A stretch of 64,000 nucleotides of DNA. Origin: JABMPR01 sp964508765. Lineage in GTDB: Bacteria > Fidelibacterota > UBA8477 > JABMPR01. Position 1 is the stretch's first letter; every line of letters begins with the position of its first letter. The stretch covers positions 42,770-106,769 of the forward strand of contig CAZDVD010000008.1 of assembly GCA_964508765.1 (NCBI GenBank), read 5' to 3'. Of this stretch, positions 34,491 to 43,500 are shown in pieces. The notes under the pieces were generated by a model. That model worked only from the letters and a program-made list of their open reading frames with translations. It ran no database searches and had not been told where the DNA came from. A program made the translations under genes and the position numbers.

Positions 34491-35336
34491 CTAACAAACC
34501 GCGATGATATTCATATACTTTTGTGCTGATGCATGCTCATCCCATCCACGTGTTAAAATAACCAGAACAAAGGGAGGTGAGTCTGGTGGAAAAACCAGAG
34601 CAGTGTCATGGGCAATCCGTGTGATGGAACCCATTTTATGAGCGACCTCCACATCATCAGGTAATCCAGTGCGAATCATGGTGTTATAATACTGACGTTT
34701 GAGTATTTCCTGCATTTCCTGACGTGAAGATTCTGCAATCAGGTCTGATTTGTAGACCGCTTCCATCACCTTCATCATACCATAGGCTGAAGTCACATTA
34801 TTTAAGCCCATGTGGTATGCTTTGAGATCTTCCACACCCCGCAAGACCAGGACACCATCTGCTCCGATTTCGCGCATGGTGGCTCCAATAGAATCAGCTC
34901 CAGTATACTCCATCAAAATGTTGGTAGCCAGGTTGCTGCTATGGGTGATCATTTTTTCCATCACCTCATAGAAAGTGAGACTTTGATTGAGTCAAGAATA
35001 GAGGATTTCATCCTTTTCGGATTCCATGGGCAGGCTGAATAGGGAGCCATCAACAATACTTCTGAATTGATTATTGACGGGAATTTTACTACTTAAATCG
35101 ATAATACCCTTGTCTCTCATTTTAAAGAGCTGAAACATCACAGGCGTTTTCATGGTGCTGGCTGAATGGAAGAGTTCGTGGGCGTTGTAGGCCAGAATTT
35201 CACCTGTTTCCAGATTCATATAGGCAATTCCCACTTCATGTGGGACAGCAGGCTCTTCAGCTTTTTTTAACCCCGATCAGGAAATGAGACCAAGCACAAC
35301 CATGAGATATAATGGAATACGCCAGAAATGATTCAT
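34491..35336 (-). pseudogene. Class A beta-lactamase-like serine hydrolase interrupted by two in-frame TGA codons
   Basis: From ATG 35336 (AAAGGAAAG upstream) one continuous frame runs 281 codons to a TAG, broken only by TGA at codon 20 (35277-35279) and codon 115 (34992-34994). Codon 20 follows a hydrophobic signal and VVLGLIS, exactly where a lipobox cysteine is expected. The remaining parts hold the class A motifs: S-x-x-K as STMK in HSASTMKTP, S-x-N as HSSN in MITHSSNLATN, and KMGS in place of KTG. There is no frameshift, so inactivation looks recent; TGA readthrough is an alternative. KMG and SSN suggest an unusual activity even if intact. Confidence 0.75.
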
Positions 35337-35349
35337 TTAATACTTTCCT

Positions 35350-37566
35350 TTATTTTCCCGTGCTGTAGTCGTTGGCAAAAACATTCTCACCAAAATAATT
35401 CTCAACTTCTTTACGGATGATATCACCCTCGGGCGTATAGTGGATGGCCATTCTCAGGTGATAGTCTGGATAATATTCATATTCCACTGTCTCAATAAAT
35501 CTTTTGTCCTCAATGATCTCATCTCGCTGTAAGCGATTGAAATCATCATAATAGAGTCTATTTGCACTTGCGGTCCCGGACATTGTGGATGCAAAGGTCT
35601 TCCAGATAAGTTGATTTTCGTCATTATACTGGTTTTCAATAGTATGCACGAGATCACCATTTTTGTCCAGAGCCGTTTCCGTGAGCACTTGTCCCTTGTC
35701 ATTGTAGGTGTAACTGGAAATGAATACTGGTTTGCCATGAGGGTCCAATTGTGCTGATTTTAAAAGTTTGCCCGCCCGGTAGGCGTTGCGTTTTTCCCAA
35801 TCTTTCTTACCACTGGAATTATAAGAGACAATCTGGATACTCTTGCCCTGGTTATTCAATTTAGAAACTACCCGAGAGGTGAGCTCTCCTTTGTGCTTTC
35901 CTACCTGAATACCATCACCTAAACCTACTGGTGCAAAAGTTGTACTGGTGATGCTCCGATTCTCGTGATCGTAGATGACTTCCCGATAAATGGATCCATC
36001 TTTTTTCCGATGGACTTCTTTGTCGATTTTCTGCTCAGTATCAAAGAACAATTCCCAGCTCAAAAGACCATCCATAGTGAAGCGGTGCTGGGATAGAAGG
36101 GTATCAAATAACCCATACTTAGACTCTACCCTGATATAATCTATATCTTCAAATGTTGAATGTCTTGACGTATCGCCACCAGGGTGGATGTGCCACGATT
36201 CAGTCAGATCAAATTCGTTGTTATAGAATAGGGTTTTATTGATGCCCCCCCCGTGATAAAACACCCAGGTACCATCAAATGAGTCGGGAGAAGAGAAGCT
36301 TTCTGAAAATGCTGGCAAACTAAAAGTATCATAGAAGCGACTTACTGCTGCCGTGAAGGTGTCAGGCAGGGCAGAGACCTCCTCTCGGATGGTTCGGCTC
36401 AGATCATCTCTAAACCAGGTATGCAGCCATCTCGGATTGCCCGTTTGATCAAAGGTCACCTCTTCCTCGATAAATCCATTGGTATCAAATTGTCTGACAG
36501 AGACCAATGGTGATCCTTGCCGACTTGAAAATATGCTATCCTGGATGGGGCGATTCATTTCACCCACGAGGCTGCGCTTAAAAATGGCACCACTCCTGGG
36601 TAATCTATATTCAATAATTTTTGAATCGGTGTTCTCTAATGCCATTTCTTCCACAAAAGGGCTACGATGGGTGAATTTAAAGATGTTTTCAGACTGACTG
36701 GGGGACGCCGGATGTTTCCAGGACCGCAAGGATTGCTGGAAAAGCTCTATATCACCGAGGTGGGTGAATAGAAAGCGCCCGTCCACACTGAAATTACTGC
36801 GCTCCATAACCCCTTTGGAATTATAGAAAAGGTCACTCGACCACGCAGGGTTTCCACCAGGATAAAGTTCAGATATCCGTGTGACCTCACCTGAGGGATT
36901 AAAATCGTATTTATAGGATGATTTGCCAGGTTCGTAGATTGTCTGGTGAACGAGATGTCCAAAAATCGTGTAGGTATTCTGTAGTTCCAATTCATCCGTT
37001 CCGCGCCGGTAAGATTCCGTATAGAGGAGGGAATCATTGCCATCGAAAATCATGCGCATGCGTCGGGAGCCATTGCGGTCAAACAGAAAGAATTCACGAC
37101 TCAATAATTCATCCATGCCATCATACCATGAGCGCTGACTCAATTGTCCCTGTTGTTTATAGCTAAGGAAACGCAGCTGGAGTTGATGCTCAGGTTCGGA
37201 GAAGTAGTAGCCACCGATGAGTTCTTCTCCTGAGTAAACCAGCGAATCAAGTCGCAGGGGCTGACTATCTCTTCCCAGGTAGGTGATGGTTTTCAGGAGA
37301 CCTGTTTCATCAAAGAGGCGTTCCAGAGCAGGACGGCCATTTTTGTAATAAACAATTTCGGTTCCGGTTTCACCCTTATACTCAATTTTATCGGTCCAAT
37401 AGCTCCGCTCTTTGTTTAAAATTTTGCGAATAGGACGCAAATATTCCTTGAGGTGCATATCAGAAATGAAGCATGAATCGAGTCCCAATACCATGAGGAA
37501 AGAGAGCAGTATGAACGATATTGATCTTCTCTTGGACACGATCAACGATCTGACCTGTTTATCCAT
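35350..37566 (-). CDS. Large lipoprotein with degenerate YD/MORN-like repeats
   Basis: 738 residues, no known enzyme motif. The N terminus is basic then hydrophobic (SISFILLSFLMVLGLDSC), with a lipobox Cys at about residue 32, so an envelope lipoprotein. The body is built of many short units with aromatic-glycine-rich turns of the type Y-x-x-x-G-x-x, such as YNDKGQVLTETALDKNGDLV followed by YNDENQLIWKTF, as in YwqK/MORN/RHS-like beta repeats. A large extended beta structure is likely. It starts inside a small upstream frame (37542-37640) and follows a phosphodiesterase gene. Function unknown. Confidence 0.75.
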   Translation of the reverse strand: MDKQVRSLIVSKRRSISFILLSFLMVLGLDSCFISDMHLKEYLRPIRKILNKERSYWTDKIEYKGETGTEIVYYKNGRPALERLFDETGLLKTITYLGRDSQPLRLDSLVYSGEELIGGYYFSEPEHQLQLRFLSYKQQGQLSQRSWYDGMDELLSREFFLFDRNGSRRMRMIFDGNDSLLYTESYRRGTDELELQNTYTIFGHLVHQTIYEPGKSSYKYDFNPSGEVTRISELYPGGNPAWSSDLFYNSKGVMERSNFSVDGRFLFTHLGDIELFQQSLRSWKHPASPSQSENIFKFTHRSPFVEEMALENTDSKIIEYRLPRSGAIFKRSLVGEMNRPIQDSIFSSRQGSPLVSVRQFDTNGFIEEEVTFDQTGNPRWLHTWFRDDLSRTIREEVSALPDTFTAAVSRFYDTFSLPAFSESFSSPDSFDGTWVFYHGGGINKTLFYNNEFDLTESWHIHPGGDTSRHSTFEDIDYIRVESKYGLFDTLLSQHRFTMDGLLSWELFFDTEQKIDKEVHRKKDGSIYREVIYDHENRSITSTTFAPVGLGDGIQVGKHKGELTSRVVSKLNNQGKSIQIVSYNSSGKKDWEKRNAYRAGKLLKSAQLDPHGKPVFISSYTYNDKGQVLTETALDKNGDLVHTIENQYNDENQLIWKTFASTMSGTASANRLYYDDFNRLQRDEIIEDKRFIETVEYEYYPDYHLRMAIHYTPEGDIIRKEVENYFGENVFANDYSTGK

Positions 37567-37640
37567 CTGTAGATAGTTAACAGCAGGACGATGATTCCTG
37601 CAAAAATATACAATCCACCCGGGAATACCAGATCAAGCAT
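37542..37640 (-). CDS. Possible 32-residue single-span membrane peptide
   Basis: ATG 37640 to TGA 37542 encodes a short peptide with one hydrophobic segment (FPGGLYIFAGIIVLLLTIY) and a basic end. It starts 2 bp after the stop of the phosphodiesterase gene and overlaps the start of the 738-residue lipoprotein gene by 25 bp, the layout of a coupled small gene. No good ribosome site is seen, so this could be chance. Confidence 0.35.
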   Translation of the reverse strand: MLDLVFPGGLYIFAGIIVLLLTIYRWINRSDR

Positions 37641-37642
37641 AC

Positions 37643-38905
37643 TTAGTCTTTGACCATCATTTTAGGTTTTAACATACGGCTGACATTTTCCAGTTTACCA
37701 TCCGTCTTCGCAGGATTGAGGTTCAATATTTTTGCGATAAGAGGGTAGATATTTACGTTTTCAACTGTGGGATGCACATAGCCATGCTTAAAGGCAGGAC
37801 CAGAGGCATAAAAAATGGCATGCATGTCTTTATAACGTGGGTCATAGCCATGGGTTCCACCGATAAAGTCAGTGGGATATCTCCTGTCTCCCCAGCCAAT
37901 ACTCCAATTGATATCAGGGGTGGCAACAATATCCATCACTCTTGGATTCTTTCCATAATGCAAGGTGTCAGGGATACTGTCTCTTTTCCATACGTTCAGA
38001 TGTTCAGCCCGGCTGAGATTTAGATAGACAGAATCTTCAAATCCTTCTTTAGTATCGAACATCCAAACTGGATTGCCTCCCAGAGAAGTGTCCAGCCAGG
38101 TTGACTGGATGTAATCATCAAAGTATATCCACTTATCACCTGAAATCCTCGACATACCATGGTCAGAAGTAACAATGATATTTATCTGGTTAGCATGAGG
38201 CAATTGCGAAACTTTTTTTCTAAAATCTCCGACGAGACTATCCAAATATTCGAGTTTGGACTTTACCTCTTTGCTTTCAGGACTGAATTCATGTCCAACG
38301 CCATCTGGTTCTGGATAATACCAGGTGATGAGGTGTGGACGTTCCTTTTTGGGCAGGGATAGCCAGGAAATGACAGTATCAACTCTCGCTTCGTAGGGGA
38401 ATGTATGGTTATATTTTTTCCATCTGGAGGGGTGGGTGCCACAAACGTCCGCTTCACTGCCCACCCAGTAGAATGATGCCGTTCTCAAACCCTGCTTCTC
38501 TGCAGTAACCCAAATGGGTTCTCCACCATAAAAATCCCCATTCTCAACAGCTTCTCGGTCTTTAATTTTATAGTGAGCATCCATATCAGGGTCATAGAAA
38601 GTGTTTTGTACGATACCATGATTATCGGGATATAAACCCGTAGCGATACTATAGTGATTGGGAAAAGTTTTGCTGGGGAAAGAAGGCTGCAACGATTCAA
38701 GTTTTACTCCTTCACGGGCAATGGCTTCCAGATTTGGCATATCGGCCATTTGTGGATAGTCCCAGCGACACCCATCCAGGGAAAGCATAACGACATATTG
38801 TTCTTTTGGAATTTTTTTTACATAGGGATTGCTGGTACATGCATTAATGAACAAGGCAACCAGAAGTACAAGAACGATTATTTGGAATGTTTTCAGGCTT
38901 TTCAT
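37643..38905 (-). CDS. Nucleotide pyrophosphatase/phosphodiesterase (NPP) family lipoprotein
   Basis: Alkaline-phosphatase superfamily enzyme, 420 residues. The lipobox LFINAC (Cys23) indicates an outer-membrane or periplasmic lipoprotein. Metal ligand D44 is in MLSLDGCRWDY, the nucleophile T80 in PSKTFPNHYSIATGLYPDNH, and later ligands in PDGVGHEFSP, VTSDHGMS and GGTHGYDP. NPPs hydrolyse nucleotide or phospholipid-headgroup phosphodiesters. The Thr nucleophile separates it from alkaline phosphatases, which use Ser. It is probably transcribed with the downstream lipoprotein. Confidence 0.92.
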   Translation of the reverse strand: MKSLKTFQIIVLVLLVALFINACTSNPYVKKIPKEQYVVMLSLDGCRWDYPQMADMPNLEAIAREGVKLESLQPSFPSKTFPNHYSIATGLYPDNHGIVQNTFYDPDMDAHYKIKDREAVENGDFYGGEPIWVTAEKQGLRTASFYWVGSEADVCGTHPSRWKKYNHTFPYEARVDTVISWLSLPKKERPHLITWYYPEPDGVGHEFSPESKEVKSKLEYLDSLVGDFRKKVSQLPHANQINIIVTSDHGMSRISGDKWIYFDDYIQSTWLDTSLGGNPVWMFDTKEGFEDSVYLNLSRAEHLNVWKRDSIPDTLHYGKNPRVMDIVATPDINWSIGWGDRRYPTDFIGGTHGYDPRYKDMHAIFYASGPAFKHGYVHPTVENVNIYPLIAKILNLNPAKTDGKLENVSRMLKPKMMVKD

Positions 38906-39050
38906 GCTTCCCCTTTACAGGATTTCTTGAGTCAATTTACGCTCGATTCATCCATTCAATATGTGAGCAACAATCTATTTGAAACAGGGAACCAATTCAA
39001 TACTGCATATCTATAGGAAAGCGTTGCAGGAGTAAAATGGAGATCCGAAC

Positions 39051-39683
39051 TTAGGGCTGTGGAAATTTTGGTGGGACCATTTTTGCCGTACGATAAGCAC
39101 CATAAAAATCAGCCAACCAGAATAGGGTCATAAAACTGGCATTTATCCCGGTTAGAATTGGATTATCTGCCTTGATGTGACCATACGTATTATAGGCGAA
39201 ACCAGCCACAAGGAGAAAACTGAAGAGACCGTCTACTGGATGTCCTGCATAAGCTCTGCCCAAACCAGGAATAATAGATAGTGAAGTGGCCAGGAGTGGG
39301 CTTTTCCCCGGTGCAGGTTCGCTTTTCCATTCAAGGGGGTCCACCAGCCGCCCATCATACTGGATTTTGGAATGGGGGTTTTGCAGATGATAATGCCGCG
39401 CAGCAGAATTGCAGCGGACAATCCGATCTGTCCCAATAACTGTTCCCCGAAGAACACCCTTCTCAAGTACAGCCTGTACCATGAAGTTTGAGCAGGACTT
39501 TTCAAACTGGCAGTTCAAAGCGGATTGTCCATAACTGAAATGTTGCCATGTTTGTATGGGCTTCAGCAGAGTCCTTTGCCCAAACGTAAGAGAGTCCTGA
39601 TGATAAAGTGAGTCTAGGGGTGTTAAATCTTGAGCATTGACAATTTGCATCAAGAGTACGAAGGAAAATAAGGTGTTTCGCAA
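39051..39683 (-). CDS. Exported protein with YidD-like domain and C-terminal membrane region
   Basis: 210 residues. A signal peptide (MRNTLFSFVLLMQIVNAQ) precedes a region with the YidD-like pattern: WQHFSYGQSALNCQFEKSCS, then NFMVQAVLEKGVLRG and TDRIVRCNSAA, which matches the C-x-F-x-x-S/T-C-S ... R-I-x-R-C signature. After about residue 130 come a Pro-Gly-rich element (IIPGLGRAYAGHPVDGLFSF) and two hydrophobic segments, as in DUF5683-like membrane proteins. Normal YidD is a short cytoplasmic membrane-associated insertion factor, so an exported version fused to a membrane region is odd. Function inferred only. Confidence 0.65.
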   Translation of the reverse strand: MRNTLFSFVLLMQIVNAQDLTPLDSLYHQDSLTFGQRTLLKPIQTWQHFSYGQSALNCQFEKSCSNFMVQAVLEKGVLRGTVIGTDRIVRCNSAARHYHLQNPHSKIQYDGRLVDPLEWKSEPAPGKSPLLATSLSIIPGLGRAYAGHPVDGLFSFLLVAGFAYNTYGHIKADNPILTGINASFMTLFWLADFYGAYRTAKMVPPKFPQP

Positions 39684-39724
39684 TAGTATCTTTACGTTTG
39701 TCCTGTTTTCAGGACGAATACTCC

Positions 39725-40423
39725 TTAGCGATTGAGTGTTGTGTGCAAGCGTGTGAAAAAATCAATAAAAAATTGCTGGTCCTGGACCGGTCCGGATTCA
39801 ATAATACTTGGTCCTTCGTAATGTTCTCCCTGGACGGTCAATCGAACCCGAGTCTGCTGGAGTGAAATCTCCTCCAGGTTAATCGTTATAGTATATGTAT
39901 AAGAATCAGCATCTGAAGGACCTGGAGTACTGGGACCAAATATGGAGAAGCCCGAATCGTGGTGGTGGGAACGAGATCTGTGGGAACGCCTGGATTGTCT
40001 ATCGTCGTCATCATCATCGTCGTCATCATCAAATGAATCAAATATCCAGGCCAGAAACAGGCCGACCACGGCAATCGTACCAGCGACCAGACAAAATGTC
40101 CCGAGTTCACTTTCAAAATCACTTTGCTCTGAAGTCTCTCGACTAATAGGTGCCAGCGATCGTTCAGATGTTCTCGTGGCAGTCAAAACTCCCAATCCCA
40201 TGTCCACGTTACCTAAAGAATAGTGCATTTCCTGGAGCACCACGCTCACAGCTTTGGCAACTTCTTCTGGCCTACCATTAAAATCTCGGGTTTGAAGTAT
40301 CCGTGCTTCTTCTGGAGAGATTTCAGCAGGTCGAAAACTGCACCCCGTCATAACCAGGGATAAATAAATAATAAGTAGCCAACTGGCTCCCCGTGAGAAG
40401 CGATTGATCGATGAAGTTTTCAT
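39725..40423 (-). CDS. Lipoprotein with poly-aspartate tract
   Basis: About 232 residues from ATG 40423, chosen because AAGGAGA lies 7 bp upstream; a longer frame reaches 40531. The signal ends in SLVMTGC, a clear lipobox. In the middle a hydrophobic segment (LVAGTIAVVGLFLAWIF) is followed by about ten consecutive aspartates, then Arg/Ser/His-rich residues. The C-terminal third looks like a small beta domain. No family recognised. The Asp run is encoded by GAT/GAC repeats at about 40005-40035, a potential slippage site. Confidence 0.75.
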   Translation of the reverse strand: MKTSSINRFSRGASWLLIIYLSLVMTGCSFRPAEISPEEARILQTRDFNGRPEEVAKAVSVVLQEMHYSLGNVDMGLGVLTATRTSERSLAPISRETSEQSDFESELGTFCLVAGTIAVVGLFLAWIFDSFDDDDDDDDDDRQSRRSHRSRSHHHDSGFSIFGPSTPGPSDADSYTYTITINLEEISLQQTRVRLTVQGEHYEGPSIIESGPVQDQQFFIDFFTRLHTTLNR

Positions 40424-40535
40424 AAGCTGTCTCCTTTTTATGTTCAGAAGGCAGGATTTGTTCCCCTGAGGGGGACCCATTTTTCTGTTTTGCACCCCTA
40501 TCATAAATCTTAATTTGATATTAGCAAACAATAAT

Positions 40536-40552
40536 TATAGTAAAATACTATA
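40536..40552. promoter_or_regulatory. 17-bp perfect inverted repeat in divergent promoter region
   Basis: TATAGTA, AAA, TACTATA, ending 13 bp before the ATG of the TPR lipoprotein gene and between two divergent lipoprotein genes. It could be an operator; being AT-rich, it could also be part of a promoter. Confidence 0.4.
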
Positions 40553-40565
40553 GTAAGGTGTTGTT

Positions 40566-41531
40566 ATGAATGTAAGAAATGTTGCTTTTTTAAGTATTCT
40601 ATTGGTATTCATGAGTTGTGCACCTGAGAAAAATAGGGTTGTTACCGAAGAGGAATCGCACATGCACGATTTTGATAAATTATGGAATTACAATCAATCC
40701 GCTGAAACTGAACAAAAATTCAGAGATGCCCTGGTTGGTGCAACCTCACAGGAACAAACTGAATACCAGCTCGAGTTGAGAACTCAACTTGCCCGGACAC
40801 TGGGCCTGCAGCAAAAATTTGAAGATGCTCACCAAGTACTGGATCAAGTTGAGCAGGAGTTAACACCCGAATATTCCATCGCGAAAATTCGTTATCTGCT
40901 GGAACGGGGAAGAACCCTCAATTCATCAGGGAAGCAAGAAGAATCAATTCAGTTGTTTCTAGAAGCCTGGGAATTAGGACTGGAAGTAAAGGCTGATTTT
41001 TATGCCGTAGATGCTGCGCATATGCTGGGGATTGTAGCGCAACAAGATCAACAATTAATCTGGAATGAAAAGGCCATGGCTCTGGCAGAAAAAAGTCCAG
41101 ATAAAAGAGCACAGGGCTGGTTGGGTTCTCTATACAATAATATTGGTTGGACCTATCATGATTTGCAGGATTATGAAAAGGCCATGGCCATTTTTCTGAA
41201 AGCTTTGGACTGGCGTGAAGCTCATGAGCAGGTTATTGAAACCCGAATTGCGAAGTGGTGTGTTGCCCGAACCCACCGCTCTCTGGGGAATATTGACAAA
41301 GCATTGATTATGCAGTTTGATCTTGAGAAAGAAATGCAAGTAGCTGGACAGGATGAAGATGGTTACGTCTTTGAAGAGATTGGTGAATGTCTCACTCTCC
41401 AGGGCAAACCTGAGGAAGCTGCACCATACTTTATGAAAGCCTGGACGATTCTTTCACAAGATATCTGGCTTAAACAGAATGAAGGGGACCGTCTGGATAG
41501 ACTGAAAACCCTGGGAGAGAAAACATTCTAA
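40566..41531 (+). CDS. TPR-repeat lipoprotein
   Basis: 321 residues. The signal peptide ends in LVFMSC, a lipobox. The mature part is all-helical with tetratricopeptide-type units, for example LGSLYNNIGWTYHDLQDYEK followed by AMAIFLKALDWREAHEQ, and ECLTLQGKPEEAAPYFMKAW near the end. TPRs mediate protein contacts, so an envelope scaffold is likely. It ends 19 bp before pabA and may be co-transcribed with it, without an obvious functional link. Confidence 0.82.
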   Translation: MNVRNVAFLSILLVFMSCAPEKNRVVTEEESHMHDFDKLWNYNQSAETEQKFRDALVGATSQEQTEYQLELRTQLARTLGLQQKFEDAHQVLDQVEQELTPEYSIAKIRYLLERGRTLNSSGKQEESIQLFLEAWELGLEVKADFYAVDAAHMLGIVAQQDQQLIWNEKAMALAEKSPDKRAQGWLGSLYNNIGWTYHDLQDYEKAMAIFLKALDWREAHEQVIETRIAKWCVARTHRSLGNIDKALIMQFDLEKEMQVAGQDEDGYVFEEIGECLTLQGKPEEAAPYFMKAWTILSQDIWLKQNEGDRLDRLKTLGEKTF

Positions 41532-41550
41532 TCGTTCTGGGACTCAGCGC

Positions 41551-42111
41551 TTGATCCTACTTATTGATAATTATGACTCCTTTACCTATAATCTGTATCA
41601 ACAGGTATCCGGTTTTGGGCAAGAGGTTCTGGTCGAGAAGAATGATGCCCTTACCCTGGAATCTATCGCCCGATTGAATCCCCAGCGGATCATCATCAGT
41701 CCAGGACCACGTACACCAAAGGATTCGGGTATCTGTATTCCTGCTATCAAGGCATTTTCTGAAAGTATCCCCATCCTGGGAATCTGTCTGGGGCATCAGT
41801 GCCTGGCCGTTGCCTATGGTCAGTCCGTCGTTTCCGCACATCGGCTTGTATATGGGAAAACAACGACCATCACCACGCGGGGTTCAAAGATTATGGCTGA
41901 CCTGGATTCATCCTTTGAGGTAGCGCGGTATCACTCGTTGGTGATTGATGAAGTACCTCAGGGTTTTCAGGCAACTTCCCATGATGCATCAGGTGATATT
42001 ATGTCTATTGAGCATGAGGATCTCCCACTTTTTGGACTACAGTTCCATCCCGAATCATTCCTCATGATGGATACGGGAAATCGTATTATAGAAAAATTTC
42101 TGGAGCTGTGA
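41551..42111 (+). CDS. pabA: Aminodeoxychorismate/anthranilate synthase glutaminase component
   Basis: Class I glutamine amidotransferase, 186 residues. It begins ILLIDNYDSFTYNLYQ as is usual for PabA/TrpG, so the TTG at 41551 is the start. The oxyanion and nucleophile region is ISPGPRTPKDSGI and GICLGHQCLAVAYG, with catalytic Cys in GICLGHQ; the His-Glu pair is in FGLQFHPESFL. It supplies ammonia to the next gene's product. The gene pair makes 4-amino-4-deoxychorismate for folate, or anthranilate; the partner decides. Confidence 0.93.
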   Translation: MILLIDNYDSFTYNLYQQVSGFGQEVLVEKNDALTLESIARLNPQRIIISPGPRTPKDSGICIPAIKAFSESIPILGICLGHQCLAVAYGQSVVSAHRLVYGKTTTITTRGSKIMADLDSSFEVARYHSLVIDEVPQGFQATSHDASGDIMSIEHEDLPLFGLQFHPESFLMMDTGNRIIEKFLEL

Positions 42112-42112
42112 T

Positions 42113-43291
42113 ATGAACAAGGAGCAAATCTGGTCGCGGATATCAGCAAAAGATAGCATCCGATTCAGAACTGATGGTGATTGCTCATCCATGTGGCGTG
42201 ATTTGCTGGCCTCTGATCCCTGTGCAAGTTTCGTGCTGGAGCAGATTGATGATTTGCCACTCCTATTGGAATTTTTGGAAAGACATCAGGATAAGCTGCG
42301 CAGCGGCTATTTCAGTTATGATCTGGGAATGGCTTTACAGGATGTGGCAAGTCGGCATGCAAGTCAGGTCCCGCTGGCAGTATTTCATGCCTACGATAAT
42401 TGGGTAGAATACCATCAGGGTCAACCGACATATGTAGATTTTGAACAATCTGATGGTGATGAAGAGGATCAAATAGTGGACGTTTCTCCATCCATTGAAT
42501 TCACCCCGGGTATTTCCGAATCAGTCTATGAGCAAACCATTTCTCGTATCCATGAGTACATACGAGCTGGAGATTTTTATCAGCTTAATTTCACACAACA
42601 GCTTAAAGGAAAAACGAAGGATCCAATTTCATATGCCGGTATGTTGCACAAGCATCCGGCAGCATATGCCATAGCCATGGAATATGGGGAAGTGAAGATC
42701 CATTCACTTTCACCTGAGTTATTTCTCCATCACAGAGATGGTATTTTGACCACAGAACCGATTAAGGGTACTCGTCCTCGGGGGAAAACCCAGCAAGAAG
42801 ACGACGCGCGAAAACAGGAACTCATGAGTAGCGAAAAGGAGCAGGCCGAGCTTTTCATGATCACAGACCTCCTCAGGAATGATCTGGGCAAGGTGAGTGA
42901 GATCGGGAGTATTTCGCTGGAGGCTGTGAAGGATATTCGCCAACTTCCCAAAGTGTGGCATACCTACTCCAGAATTTCAGGACGTCTTAAACAGGATCTA
43001 AATCCCATTGATGCTCTGCTCTCCATGTTGCCTGGCGGATCCATTACTGGCTGTCCTAAAAAGCATGCGATGGAGATTATTGATGAATTGGAGGAGGGTT
43101 CCAGGGGCGTTTATACAGGGTGCCTGGGCTACTTCCATCCCCATGGAGATTTCAGCTTCAACATTGCCATTCGCACATTGCTTCAACAGGGATCTGAAAT
43201 ATCCCTGGGCTCAGGCGGGGGGATTACCATCGACTCCCAATGGGAAGCAGAATGGGAAGAGCTCCTGGTGAAAGCCTCAACTTTTATTTAG
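42113..43291 (+). CDS. pabB: Aminodeoxychorismate synthase component I
   Basis: Chorismate-utilising enzyme, 392 residues, starting 1 bp after pabA with GGAG inside the end of that gene. The conserved C-terminal half shows YIRAGDFYQLNFTQQLKGK, PIKGTRPRGKTQQED, the SSEKEQAELFMITDLLRNDLG segment (in part), and the Lys-containing MLPGGSITGCPKKHAMEIID, where PIKGTRPRG with Lys is characteristic of PabB rather than TrpE. There is no fused lyase (PabC) domain. Product: folate precursor. Confidence 0.9.
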   Translation: MNKEQIWSRISAKDSIRFRTDGDCSSMWRDLLASDPCASFVLEQIDDLPLLLEFLERHQDKLRSGYFSYDLGMALQDVASRHASQVPLAVFHAYDNWVEYHQGQPTYVDFEQSDGDEEDQIVDVSPSIEFTPGISESVYEQTISRIHEYIRAGDFYQLNFTQQLKGKTKDPISYAGMLHKHPAAYAIAMEYGEVKIHSLSPELFLHHRDGILTTEPIKGTRPRGKTQQEDDARKQELMSSEKEQAELFMITDLLRNDLGKVSEIGSISLEAVKDIRQLPKVWHTYSRISGRLKQDLNPIDALLSMLPGGSITGCPKKHAMEIIDELEEGSRGVYTGCLGYFHPHGDFSFNIAIRTLLQQGSEISLGSGGGITIDSQWEAEWEELLVKASTFI

Positions 43292-43392
43292 CCAGTCTCA
43301 CATCCAATAAACCTTCAAAGATATGTCCCTTGAAACTCGCTTTCGGAGCAAGCGTCCATAGATTTCATCCGAAATTAACTTGAGGGATTATC

Positions 43393-43461
43393 ATGTACAG
43401 ATTCAAGGTTACACTCCTACTTGTCCTAATAATATCCATACCCTGTGAAGCCCAGATGTGA
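43393..43461 (+). other. 22-codon signal-peptide-like frame (truncated exported-gene remnant or leader)
   Basis: ATG 43393 with GAGGGA 6 bp upstream encodes a lipoprotein-type signal (VTLLLVLIISIPCEAQM) and then stops at TGA 43459. Nothing recognisable continues, and it lies between convergent pabB and sdhB. Probably the start of a deleted exported protein. Confidence 0.4.
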
Positions 43462-43500
43462 CAGCAAAACGACTCTTTCATATATGATCTGAAAATAATC

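Noticed and set aside
34491..35336. Genome-wide recoding of TGA as an explanation for the broken beta-lactamase-like gene
   Set aside because: TGA ends other genes cleanly, for example the first symporter at 6277-6279 with an ATGA overlap, so a general change of code is not supported.
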